NCBI RefSeq assembly: GCF_015706575.1
Contig: NW_024037051.1
Coordinates: 18,061,153 to 18,125,152 of the forward strand
DNA length: 64,000 bases
Direction: 5' to 3'
Source: Patiria miniata
Taxonomy: Eukaryota > Echinodermata > Asteroidea > Valvatida > Asterinidae
In this document: piece by piece, positions 12,317 to 25,400 of the stretch
Numbering within the stretch: the stretch's first letter is position 1
How the letters are laid out: every line of letters starts with the position of its first letter
Notes under the pieces: model-generated
What the model was told of the DNA's origin: nothing
The model's input: the letters and a program-made list of their open reading frames with translations, nothing else
Databases searched by the model: none
Position numbers and translations under genes: made by a program

Positions 12317-14500
12317 ACACCCCGCTAGTTGCCTTTTGTGCAGTAAATGCCATAGCAAGGCCTGTCAGCGCCATGCAACACCGCCTCTCTATGTCTCGAT
12401 CAAAACTACCTTAAACATAGAAATTCTAGACAACTCGACGTTGTTCGGAAGCTGCTGAATAGCTCTACAAGCTGCAAAAAACAAGCAAGTCTTTAGACCC
12501 AAGAATTGTGGGAGAAAATGCAAGATGTAGTCACTCACACCCGCTAGTTGCCTTTTGTGCAGTACATGCCATAGCAAGGCTGTCAGCGCCATGCAACACC
12601 GCCTCTCTATGTCTCGATCAAAAACTACCTTAACATTAGAAAATTCTAGACAAACTGGACGTTGTTCGGAAGCTGCTGAATAGCTCTACAAGCTGCAAAA
12701 ACAAGCAAGTCTTTAGACCAAGAATTGGGAGAAAATGCAAGATGTAGTCACTCACACCCGCTAGTTGCCTTTTGTGCAGTACATGCCATAGCAGGCCTGT
12801 CAGGCCATGCACACACCGCCTCTCTATGTCTCGATCAAAAACTACCTTAACATAGAAAATTCTAGACAAACTCGACGTTGTTCGGAAGCTGCTGAATAGC
12901 TCTACAAGCTGCAAAAACAAGCAAGTCTTTAGACCCAAGAATTGTGGAGAAAATGCAAGATGTAGTCACTCACACCCGCTAGTTGCCTTTTGTGCAGTAC
13001 ATGCCATAGCAAGGCCTGTCAGCGCCATGCAACACCGCCTCTCTATGTCTCGATCAAAAACTACCCTAAAACATAGGAAATTCTAGACAAACTCGACGTT
13101 GTTCGGAAGCTGCTGAATAGCTCTACAAGCTGCAAAAACAAGCAAGTCTTAGACCCAAGAATGTGGAGAAAATGCAAGATGTAGTCACTCACACCCGCTA
13201 GTTGCCTTTTGTGCAGTACATGCCATAGCAAGGCCTGTCAGCGCCATGCAACACCGCCTCTCTATGTCTCGATCAAAAACTACCTTAACATAGAAATTCT
13301 AGACAAACCTGACGTTGTTCGGAAGCTGCTGAATAGCTCTACAAGCTGCAAAAAAACAAGCAAGTCTTTAGACCCAAGAATTGTGGAGAAAATGCAAGAT
13401 GTAGTCACTCACACCCGCTAGTGCTTTTGTGCAGTACATGCCATAGCAAGGCCTGTCAGCGCCATGCCAACCGCCTCTCTATGTCTCGATCAAAAACTAC
13501 CTTAACATAGAAATTCTAGACAAACTCGACGTTGTTCGGAAGCTGCTGAATAGCTCTACAAGCTGCAAAACAAGCAAGTCTTTAGACCCAAGAATTGTGG
13601 AGAAAATGCAAGAATGTAGTCACTCACACCCGCTAGTTGCCTTTTGTGCAGTACATGCCATAGCAAGGCCTGTCAGCGCCATGCAACACCGCCTCTCTAT
13701 GTCTCGATCAAAAACTACCTTAACATAGAAAATTCTAGACAAACTCGACGTTGTTCGGAAGCTGCTGAATAGCTCTACAAGCTGCAAAAACAAGCAAGTC
13801 TTTAGACCCAAGAATTGTGGAGAAAATGCAAGATGTAGTCACTCACACCGCTAGTTGCTTTTGTGCAGTACATGCCATAGCAAGGCCTGTCAGCGCCATG
13901 CAACACCGCCTCTCTATGTCTCGATCAAAAACTACCTTAACATAGGAAATTCTAGACAAACTCGACGTTGTTCGGAAGCTGCTGAATAGCTCTACAAGCT
14001 GAAAACAAGCAAGTCTTTAGACCCAAGAATTGTGGAGAAAATGCAAGATGTAGTCACTCACACCCGCTAGTTGCCTTTTGTGCAGTACATGCCATAGCAA
14101 GCCTGTCAGCGCCATGCAACACCGCCTCTCTATGTCTCGATAAAAACTACCTAACATAGGAAATTCTAGACAAACTCGACGTTGTTCGGAAACTGCTGAA
14201 TAGCTCTACAAGCTGCACAAACAAGCAAGTCTTTAGACCCAAGAATTGTGGAGAAAATGCAAGATGTAGTCACTAACACCCGCTAATTGCCTTTTGTGCA
14301 GTACATGCCATAGCAAGGCCTGTCAGCGCCATGCAACACCGCCTCTCTATGTCTCTATCAAAAACTACCTTAACATAGGAAATTCTAGACAAACTCGACG
14401 TTGTTCGAAAGCTGCTGAATAGCTCTACAAGCTGCAAAAACAAGCAAGTCTTTAGACCCAAGAATTGTGAGAAAATGCAAGATGTAGTCACTCACACCCG
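12317..14500 (-). other. Indel-rich satellite at a contig edge
   Basis: The first ten or so monomers after the gap have many single-base gains and losses that later monomers lack, for example 'ccatgcacacaccgcc', 'gctagtgcttttgtgc', 'ctttagaccaagaattggga' and variable A-runs. Clustering beside the gap suggests poorly polished read ends more than biological divergence. Confidence 0.6.
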
Positions 14501-14699
14501 CTAGTTGCCTTTTGTGCAGTACATGGCATAGCAAGGCCTGTCAGCGCCATGCAACACCGCCTCTCTATGTCTCGATCAAAAACTACCTTAACATAGGAAA
14601 TTCTAGACAAACTTGACGTTGTTCGGAAGCTGCTGAATAGCTCTACAAGCTGCAAAAACAAGCAAGTCTTTAGACCCAAGAATTGTGGAGAAAATGCAA

Positions 14700-17600
14700 G
14701 ATGTAGTCACTCACACCCGCTAGTTGAGTTTTGTGCAGTACATGCCATAGCAAGGCCTGTCAGCGCCATGCAACACCGCCTCTCTATGTCTCGATCAAAA
14801 ACAACCTTAACATAAGACATTCTAGAGAAACTCTACTTTGTTCGGAAGCTGCTGAATAGCTCTACAACCTGCAAAAACAAGCAAGTCTTTAGACCCAAGA
14901 ATTGTGGAGAAAATGCAAGATGTAGTCACTCACACCCGCTAGTTGCCTTTTGTGCAGTACATGCCATGGCAAGGCCTGTCAGCGCCATGCAACACCGCCT
15001 CTCTATGTCCCGATCAAAAACTACCTTAACATAGGAAATTCTATACAAACTCTACGTTGTTCGGAAGCTGCTGAATAGCTCTACAAGCTGCAAAAACAAG
15101 CAAGTCTTTAGACCCAAGAATTGTGGAGAAAATGCAAGATGTAGTCACTCACACCCGCTAGTTGAGTTTTTGCAGTACATGCCATAGCAAGGCCTGTCAG
15201 CGCCATGCAACACCGCCTCTCTATGTCTCGATCAAAAACTACCTTAACATAAAACATTCTAGACAAACTCTACGTTGTTCGGAAGCTGCTAAATAGCTCT
15301 ACAACTGCAAAAACAAGCAAGTCTTTAGACCCAAGAATTGTGGAGAAAATGCAAGATGTAGTCACTCACACCCGCTAGTTGCGTTTTGTGCAGTACATGC
15401 CATAGCAAGGCCTGTCATCGCCATGCAACACCGCCTCTCTATGTCTCGATCAAAAACAACCTTAACATAGGAAATTCTAGACAAACTCTACGTTGCTCGG
15501 AAGCTGCTGATTAGCTCTACAACTGCAAAAACAAGCAAGTCTTTAGACCCAAGAATTGTGGAGAAAATGCAAGATGTAGTCACTCACACCCGCTAGTTGA
15601 GTTTTTTGCAGTACATGCCATAGCAAGGCCTGTCAGCGCCATGCAACACCGCCTCTCTATGTCTCGATCAAAAAACTACCTTAACATAAAAATTCTAGAC
15701 AAACTCTACGTTGTTCGGAAGCTGCTGAATAGCTCTACAACCTGCAAAAACAAGCAAGTCTTTAGACCCAAGAATTGTGGAGAAAATGCAAGATGTAGTC
15801 ACTCACACCCGCTAGTTGCGTTTTGTGCAGTACATGCCATAGCAAGGCCTGTCAGCGCCATGCAACACCGCCTCTCTATGTCTCGATCAAAAACTACCTT
15901 AACATAGGAAATTCTAGACAAACTCTACGTTGCTCGGAAGCTGCTGAATAGCTCTACAACCTGCAAAAACAAGCAAGTCTTTAGACCCAAGAATTGTGGA
16001 GAAAATGCAAGATGTAGTCACTCACACCCGCTAGTTGCCTTTTGTGCAGTACATGCCATAGCAAGGCCTGTCAGCGCCATGCAACACCGCCTCTCTATGT
16101 CTCGATCAAAAACTACCTTAACATAGAAAATTCTAGACAAACTCTACGTTGTTCGGAAGCTGCTGAATAGCTCTACAACCTGCAAAAACAAGCAAGTCTT
16201 TAGACCCAAGAATTGTGGAGAAAATGCAAGATGTAGTCACTCACACCCGCTAGTTGCGTTTTGTGCAGTACATGCCATAGCAAGGCCTGTCAGCGCCATG
16301 CAACACCGCCTCTCTATGTCTCGATCAAAAAACTACCTTAACATAGGAAATTCTAGACAAACTCTACGTTGTTCGGAAGCTGCTGAATAGCTCTACAACC
16401 TGCAAAAACAAGCAAGTCTTTATACCCAGGAATTGTGGAGAAAATGCAAGATGTAGTCACTCACACCCGCTAGTTGCGTTTTGTGCAGTACATGCCATAA
16501 CAAGGCCTGTCAGCGCCATGCAACACCGCCTCTCTATGTCTCTATCAAAAACTACTATAACATAGGAAATTCTAGACAAACTCGACGTTGTTCGAAAGCT
16601 GCTGAATAGCTCTAAAAGCTGCAAAAACAAGCAAGTCTTTAGACCCAAGAATTGTGGAGAAAATGCAAGATGTAGTCACTCACACCCGCTAGTTGCCTTT
16701 TGTGCAGTACATGGCATAGCAAGGCCTGTCAGCGCCATGCAACACCGCCTCTCTATGTCTCGATCAAAAACTACCTTAACATAGGAAATTCTAGACAAAC
16801 TTGACGTTGTTCGGAAGCTGCTGAATAGCTCTACAAGCTGCAAAAACAAGCAAGTCTTTAGACCCAAGAATTGTGGAGAAAATGCAAGATGTAGTCACTC
16901 ACACCCGCTAGTTGAGTTTTGTGCAGTACATGCCATAGCAAGGCCTGTCATCGCCATGCAACACCGCCTCTCTATGTCTCGATCAAAAACAACCTTAACA
17001 TAGACATTCTAGAGAAACTCTACTTTGTTCGGAAGCTGCTGAATAGCTCTACAACCTGCAAAAACAAGCAAGTCTTTAGACCCAAGAATTGTGGAGAAAA
17101 TGCAAGATGTAGTCACTCACACCCGCTAGTTGCCTTTTGTGCAGTACATGCCATGGCAAGGCCTGTCAGCGCCATGCAACACCGCCTCTCTATGTCCCGA
17201 TCAAAAACTACCTTAACATAGGAAATTCTATATAAACTCTACGTTGTTCGGAAGCTGCTGAATAGCTCTACAAGCTGCAAAAACAAGCAAGTCTTTAGAC
17301 CCAAGAATTGTGGAGAAAATGCAAGATGTAGTCACTCACACCCGCTAGTTGAGTTTTTTGCAGTACATGCCATAGCAAGGCCTGTCAGCGCCATGCAACA
17401 CCGCCTCTCTATGTCTCGATCAAAAACTACCTTAACATAAAAATTCTAGACAAACTCTACGTTGTTCGGAAGCTGCTAAATAGCTCTACAACCTGCAAAA
17501 ACAAGCAAGTCTTTAGACCCAAGAATTGTGGAGAAAATGCAAGATGTAGTCACTCACACCCGCTAGTTGCGTTTTGTGCAGTACATGCCATAGCAAGGCC

Positions 17601-20600
17601 TGTCATCGCCATGCAACACCGCCTCTCTATGTCTCGATCAAAAACAACCTTAACATAGGAAATTCTAGACAAACTCTACGTTGCTCGGAAGCTGCTGATT
17701 AGCTCTACAACCTGCAAAAACAAGCAAGTCTTTAGACCCAAGAATTGTGGAGAAAATGCAAGATGTAGTCACTCACACCCGCTAGTTGAGTTTTTTGCAG
17801 TACATGCCATAGCAAGGCCTGTCAGCGCCATGCAACACCGCCTCTCTATGTCTCGATCAAAAACTACCTTAACATAAAACATTCTAGACAAACTCTACGT
17901 TGTTCGGAAGCTGCTAAATAGCTCTACAACCTGCAAAAACAAGCAAGTCTTTAGACCCAAGAATTGTGGAGAAAATGCAAGATGTAGTCACTCACACCCG
18001 CTAGTTGCGTTTTGTGCAGTACATGCCATAGCAAGGCCTGTCATCGCCATGCAACACCGCCTCTCTATGTCTCGATCAAAAACAACCTTAACATAGGAAA
18101 TTCTAGACAAACTCTACGTTGCTCGGAAGCTGCTGATTAGCTCTACAACCTGCAAAAACAAGCAAGTCTTTAGACCCAAGAATTGTGGAGAAAATGCAAG
18201 ATGTAGTCACTCACACCCGCTAGTTGCCTTTTGTGCAGTACATGCCATGGCAAGGCCTGTCAGCGCCATGCAACACCGCCTCTCTATGTCCCGATCAAAA
18301 ACTACCTTAACTTAGAAAATTCTAGACAAACTCTACGTTGTTCGGAAACTGCTGAATAGCTTTACAACCTGCACAAACAAGCAAGTCTTTAGACCCAAGA
18401 ATTGTGGAGAAAATGCAAGATGTAGTCACTCACACCCGCTAGTTGCGTTTTGTGCAGTACATGCCATAGCAAGGCCTGTCAGCGCCATGCAACACCGCCT
18501 CTCTATGTCTCGATCAAAAACTACCTTAACATAGGAAATTCTAGACAAACTCTACGTTGTTCGGAAGCTGCTGAATAGCTCTATAACCTGCAAAAACAAG
18601 CAAGTCTTTATACCCAGGAATTGTGGAGAAAATGCAAGACGTAGTCACTCACACCCGCTAGTTGCGTTTTGTGCAGTACATGCCATAGCAAGGCCTGTCA
18701 GCGCCATGCCACACCGCCTCTCTATGTTTCGAACAAAAACTACCTTAACATAGAAAATTCTAGACAAACTGTACGTTGTTCGGAAGCTGCTGAATAGCTC
18801 TACAACCTGCAAAAACAAGCAAGTCTTTAGACCCAAGAATTGTGGAGAAAATGCAAGATGTAGTCACTCACACCCGCTAGTTGAGTTTTTTGCAGTACAT
18901 GCCATAGCAAGGCCTGTCAGCGCCATGCAACACCGCCTCTCTATGTCTCGATCAAAAACTACCTTAACATAAAACATTCTAGACAAACTCTACGTTGTTC
19001 GGAAGCTGCTAAATAGCTCTACAACCTGCAAAAACAAGCAAGTCTTTAGACCCAAGAATTGTGGAGAAAATGCAAGATGTAGTCACTCACACCCGCTAGT
19101 TGAGTTTTGTGCAGTACATGCCATAGCAAGGCCTGTCAGCGCCATGCCACACCGCCTCTCTATGTTTCGAACAAAAACTACCTTAACATAGAAAATTCTA
19201 GACAAACTGTACGTTGTTCGGAAGCTGCTGAATAGCTCTACAACCTGCAAAAACAAGCAAGTCTTTAGACCCAAGAATTGTGGAGAAAATGCAAGATGTA
19301 GTCACTCACACCCGCTAGTTGAGTTTTTTGCAGTACATGCCATAGCAAGGCCTGTCAGCGCCATGCAACACCGCCTCTCTATGTCTCGATCAAAAACTAC
19401 CTTAACATAAAACATTCTAGACAAACTCTACGTTGTTCGGAAGCTGCTAAATAGCTCTACAACCTGCAAAAACAAGCAAGTCTTTAGACCCAAGAATTGT
19501 GGAGAAAATGCAAGATGTAGTCACTCACACCCGCTAGTTGAGTTTTTTGCAGTACATGCCATAGCAAGGCCTGTCAGCGCCATGCAACACCGCCTCTCTA
19601 TGTCTCGATCAAAAACTACCTTAACATAAAACATTCTAGACAAACTCTACGTTGTTCGGAAGCTGCTAAATAGCTCTACAACCTGCAAAAACAAGCAAGT
19701 CTTTAGACCCAAGAATTGTGGAGAAAATGCAAGATGTAGTCACTCACACCCGCTAGTTGCGTTTTGTGCAGTACATGCCATAGCAAGGCCTGTCATCGCC
19801 ATGCAACACCGCCTCTCTATGTCTCGATCAAAAACAACCTTAACATAGGAAATTCTAGACAAACTCTACGTTGCTCGGAAGCTGCTGATTAGCTCTACAA
19901 CCTGCAAAAACAAGCAAGTCTTTAGACCCAAGAATTGTGGAGAAAATGCAAGATGTAGTCACTCACACCCGCTAGTTGCCTTTTGTGCAGTACATGCCAT
20001 AGCAAGGCCTGTCAGCGCCATGCCACACCGCCTCTCTATGTTTCGAACAAAAACTACCTTAACATAGAAAATTCTAGACAAACTGTACGTTGTTCGGAAG
20101 CTGCTGAATAGCTCTACAACCTGCAAAAACAAGCAAGTCTTTAGACCCAAGAATTGTGGAGAAAATGCAAGATGTAGTCACTCACACCCGCTAGTTGAGT
20201 TTTTTGCAGTACATGCCATAGCAAGGCCTGTCAGCGCCATGCAACACCGCCTCTCTATGTCTCGATCAAAAACTACCTTAACATAAAAATTCTAGACAAA
20301 CTCTACGTTGTTCGGAAGCTGCTAAATAGCTCTACAACCTGCAAAAACAAGCAAGTCTTTAGACCCAAGAATTGTGGAGAAAATGCAAGATGTAGTCACT
20401 CACACCCGCTAGTTGAGTTTTTTGCAGTACATGCCATAGCAAGGCCTGTCAGCGCCATGCAACACCGCCTCTCTATGTCTCGATCAAAAACTACCTTAAC
20501 ATAAAAAATTCTAGACAAACTCTACGTTGTTCGGAAGCTGCTAAATAGCTCTACAACCTGCAAAAACAAGCAAGTCTTTAGACCCAAGAATTGTGGAGAA

Positions 20601-21046
20601 AATGCAAGATGTAGTCACTCACACCCGCTAGTTGCGTTTTGTGCAGTACATGCCATAGCAAGGCCTGTCATCGCCATGCAACACCGCCTCTCTATGTCTC
20701 GATCAAAAACAACCTTAACATAGGAAATTCTAGACAAACTCTACGTTGTTCGGAAGCTGCTGATTAGCTCTACAACCTGCAAAAACAAGCAAGTCTTTAG
20801 ACCCAAGAATTGTGGAGAAAATGCAAGATGTAGTCACTCACACCCGCTAGTTGCCTTTTGTGCAGTACATGCCATGGCAAGGCCTGTCAGCGCCATGCAA
20901 CACCGCCTCTCTATGTCCCGATCAAAAACTACCTTAACTTAGAAAATTCTAGACAAACTCTACGTTGTTCGGAAGCTGCTGAATAGCTTTACAACCTGCA
21001 CAAACAAGCAAGTCTTTAGACCCAAGAATTGTGGAGAAAATGCAAG
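14700..21046 (-). repeat. Satellite A higher-order repeat, unit 1 (about 29 monomers, 6.35 kb)
   Basis: A rare monomer carrying 'agagaaactctactttg' occurs near 14,821, 17,008, 21,167 and 23,356. The gaps of 2,187, 4,159 and 2,189 bp correspond to 10, 19 and 10 monomers. The monomers following each marker match in order: 'catggcaagg' with 'cccgatc', then 'gagttttttgc', then the 'catcgcc' type. This gives a 29-monomer unit of about 6,347 bp. Edges are approximate. Confidence 0.75.
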
Positions 21047-24000
21047 ATGTAGTCACTCACACCCGCTAGTTGCGTTTTGTGCAGTACATGCCATAGCAAG
21101 GCCTGTCATCGCCATGCAACACCGCCTCTCTATGTCTCGATCAAAAACAACCTTAACATAAGACATTCTAGAGAAACTCTACTTTGTTCGGAAGCTGCTG
21201 AATAGCTCTACAACCTGCAAAAACAAGCAAGTCTTTAGACCCAAGAATTGTGGAGAAAATGCAAGATGTAGTCACTCACACCCGCTAGTTGCCTTTTGTG
21301 CAGTACATGCCATGGCAAGGCCTGTCAGCGCCATGCAACACCGCCTCTCTATGTCCCGATCAAAAACTACCTTAACATAGGAAATTCTATATAAACTCTA
21401 CGTTGTTCGGAAGCTGCTGAATAGCTCTACAAGCTGCAAAAACAAGCAAGTCTTTAGACCCAAGAATTGTGGAGAAAATGCAAGATGTAGTCACTCACAC
21501 CCGCTAGTTGAGTTTTTTGCAGTACATGCCATAGCAAGGCCTGTCAGCGCCATGCAACACCGCCTCTCTATGTCTCGATCAAAAACTACCTTAACATAAA
21601 CATTCTAGACAAACTCTACGTTGTTCGGAAGCTGCTAAATAGCTCTACAACCTGCAAAAACAAGCAAGTCTTTAGACCCAAGAATTGTGGAGAAAATGCA
21701 AGATGTAGTCACTCACACCCGCTAGTTGCGTTTTGTGCAGTACATGCCATAGCAAGGCCTTTCATCGCCATGCAACACCGCCTCTCTATGTCTCGATCAA
21801 AAACAACCTTAACATAGGAAATTCTAGACAAACTCTACGTTGCTCGGAAGCTGCTGATTAGCTCTACAACCTGCAAAAACAAGCAAGTCTTTAGACCCAA
21901 GAATTGTGGAGAAAATGCAAGATGTAGTCACTCACACCCGCTAGTTGAGTTTTTTGCAGTACATGCCATAGCAAGGCCTGTCAGCGCCATGCAACACCGC
22001 CTCTCTATGTCTCGATCAAAAACTACCTTAACATAAAACATTCTAGACAAACTCTACGTTGTTCGGAAGCTGCTAAATAGCTCTACAACCTGCAAAAACA
22101 AGCAAGTCTTTAGACCCAAGAATTGTGGAGAAAATGCAAGATGTAGTCACTCACACCCGCTAGTTGCGTTTTGTGCAGTACATGCCATAGCAAGGCCTGC
22201 CATCGCCATGCAACACCGCCTCTCTATGTCTCGATCAAAAACAACCTTAACATAGGAAATTCTAGACAAACTCTACGTTGCTCGGAAGCTGCTGATTAGC
22301 TCTACAACCTGCAAAAACAAGCAAGTCTTTAGACCCAAGAATTGTGGAGAAAATGCAAGATGTAGTCACTCACACCCGCTAGTTGCCTTTTGTGCAGTAC
22401 ATGCCATGGCAAGGCCTGTCAGCGCCATGCAACACCGCCTCTCTATGTCCCGATCAAAAACTACCTTAACTTAGAAAATTCTAGACAAACTCTACGTTGT
22501 TCGGAAACTGCTGAATAGCTTTACAACCTGCACAAACAAGCAAGTCTTTAGACCCAAGAATTGTGGAGAAAATGCAAGATGTAGTCACTCACACCCGCTA
22601 GTTGCGTTTTGTGCAGTACATGCCATAGCAAGGCCTGTCAGCGCCATGCAACACCGCCTCTCTATGTCTCGATCAAAAACTACCTTAACATAGGAAATTC
22701 TAGACAAACTCTACGTTGTTCGGAAGCTGCTGAATAGCTCTATAACCTGCAAAAACAAGCAAGTCTTTATACCCAGGAATTGTGGAGAAAATGCAAGACG
22801 TAGTCACTCACACCCGCTAGTTGCGTTTTGTGCAGTACATGCCATAACAAGGCCTGTCAGCGCCATGCAACACCGCCTCTCTATGTCTCTATCAAAAACT
22901 ACTATAACATAGGAAATTCTAGACAAACTCGACGTTGTTCGAAAGCTGCTGAATAGCTCTAAAAGCTGCAAAAACAAGCAAGTCTTTAGACCCAAGAATT
23001 GTGGAGAAAATGCAAGATGTAGTCACTCACACCCGCTAGTTGCCTTTTGTGCAGTACATGGCATAGCAAGGCCTGTCAGCGCCATGCAACACCGCCTCTC
23101 TATGTCTCGATCAAAAACTACCTTAACATAGGAAATTCTAGACAAACTTGACGTTGTTCGGAAGCTGCTGAATAGCTCTACAAGCTGCAAAAACAAGCAA
23201 GTCTTTAGACCCAAGAATTGTGGAGAAAATGCAAGATGTAGTCACTCACACCCGCTAGTTGAGTTTTGTGCAGTACATGCCATAGCAAGGCCTGTCATCG
23301 CCATGCAACACCGCCTCTCTATGTCTCGATCAAAAACAACCTTAACATAAGACATTCTAGAGAAACTCTACTTTGTTCGGAAGCTGCTGAATAGCTCTAC
23401 AACCTGCAAAAACAAGCAAGTCTTTAGACCCAAGAATTGTGGAGAAAATGCAAGATGTAGTCACTCACACCCGCTAGTTGCCTTTTGTGCAGTACATGCC
23501 ATGGCAAGGCCTGTCAGCGCCATGCAACACCGCCTCTCTATGTCCCGATCAAAAACTACCTTAACATAGGAAATTCTATATAAACTCTACGTTGTTCGGA
23601 AGCTGCTGAATAGCTCTACAAGCTGCAAAAACAAGCAAGTCTTTAGACCCAAGAATTGTGGAGAAAATGCAAGATGTAGTCACTCACACCCGCTAGTTGA
23701 GTTTTTTGCAGTACATGCCATAGCAAGGCCTGTCAGCGCCATGCAACACCGCCTCTCTATGTCTCGATCAAAAACTACCTTAACATAAAACATTCTAGAC
23801 AAACTCTACGTTGTTCGGAAGCTGCTAAATAGCTCTACAACCTGCAAAAACAAGCAAGTCTTTAGACCCAAGAATTGTGGAGAAAATGCAAGATGTAGTC
23901 ACTCACACCCGCTAGTTGCGTTTTGTGCAGTACATGCCATAGCAAGGCCTGTCATCGCCATGCAACACCGCCTCTCTATGTCTCGATCAAAAACAACCTT

Positions 24001-25400
24001 AACATAGGAAATTCTAGACAAACTCTACGTTGCTCGGAAGCTGCTGATTAGCTCTACAACCTGCAAAAACAAGCAAGTCTTTAGACCCAAGAATTGTGGA
24101 GAAAATGCAAGATGTAGTCACTCACACCCGCTAGTTGAGTTTTTTGCAGTACATGCCATAGCAAGGCCTGTCAGCGCCATGCAAACACCGCCTCTCTATG
24201 TCTCGATCAAAAACTACCTTAACATAAAACATTCTAGACAAACTCTACGTTGTTCGGAAGCTGCTAAATAGCTCTACAACCTGCAAAAACAAGCAAGTCT
24301 TTAGACCCAAGAATTGTGGAGAAAATGCAAGATGTAGTCACTCACACCCGCTAGTTGCGTTTTGTGCAGTACATGCCATAGCAAGGCCTGTCATCGCCAT
24401 GCAACACCGCCTCTCTATGTCTCGATCAAAAACAACCTTAACATAGGAAATTCTAGACAAACTCTACGTTGCTCGGAAGCTGCTGATTAGCTCTACAACC
24501 TGCAAAAACAAGCAAGTCTTTAGACCCAAGAATTGTGGAGAAAATGCAAGATGTAGTCACTCACACCCGCTAGTTGCCTTTTGTGCAGTACATGCCATGG
24601 CAAGGCCTGTCAGCGCCATGCAACACCGCCTCTCTATGTCCCGATCAAAAACTACCTTAACTTAGAAAATTCTAGACAAACTCTACGTTGTTCGGAAACT
24701 GCTGAATAGCTTTACAACCTGCACAAACAAGCAAGTCTTTAGACCCAAGAATTGTGGAGAAAATGCAAGATGTAGTCACTCACACCCGCTAGTTGCGTTT
24801 TGTGCAGTACATGCCATAGCAAGGCCTGTCAGCGCCATGCAACACCGCCTCTCTATGTCTCGATCAAAAACTACCTTAACATAGGAAATTCTAGACAAAC
24901 TCTACGTTGTTCGGAAGCTGCTGAATAGCTCTATAACCTGCAAAAACAAGCAAGTCTTTATACCCAGGAATTGTGGAGAAAATGCAAGACGTAGTCACTC
25001 ACACCCGCTAGTTGCGTTTTGTGCAGTACATGCCATAGCAAGGCCTGTCAGCGCCATGCCACACCGCCTCTCTATGTTTCGAACAAAAACTACCTTAACA
25101 TAGAAAATTCTAGACAAACTGTACGTTGTTCGGAAGCTGCTGAATAGCTCTACAACCTGCAAAAACAAGCAAGTCTTTAGACCCAAGAATTGTGGAGAAA
25201 ATGCAAGATGTAGTCACTCACACCCGCTAGTTGAGTTTTTTGCAGTACATGCCATAGCAAGGCCTGTCAGCGCCATGCAACACCGCCTCTCTATGTCTCG
25301 ATCAAAAACTACCTTAACATAAAACATTCTAGACAAACTCTACGTTGTTCGGAAGCTGCTAAATAGCTCTACAACCTGCAAAAACAAGCAAGTCTTTAGA
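21047..25400 (-). repeat. Satellite A higher-order repeat, unit 2 (incomplete)
   Basis: Repeats the monomer order of unit 1 at an offset of 6,346 to 6,350 bp. For example, the variant at 16,457-16,648 with 'actactataacatagg' returns at 22,804-22,995, and the type at 18,645 returns at 24,995. After about 25,430 the register slips: the monomer at 19,959 matches 25,871, an offset of 5,912, so two monomers have been lost or gained. Confidence 0.72.

Noticed and set aside
11735..12374. Long ORFs across the N run
   Set aside because: Their length comes from undetermined bases.
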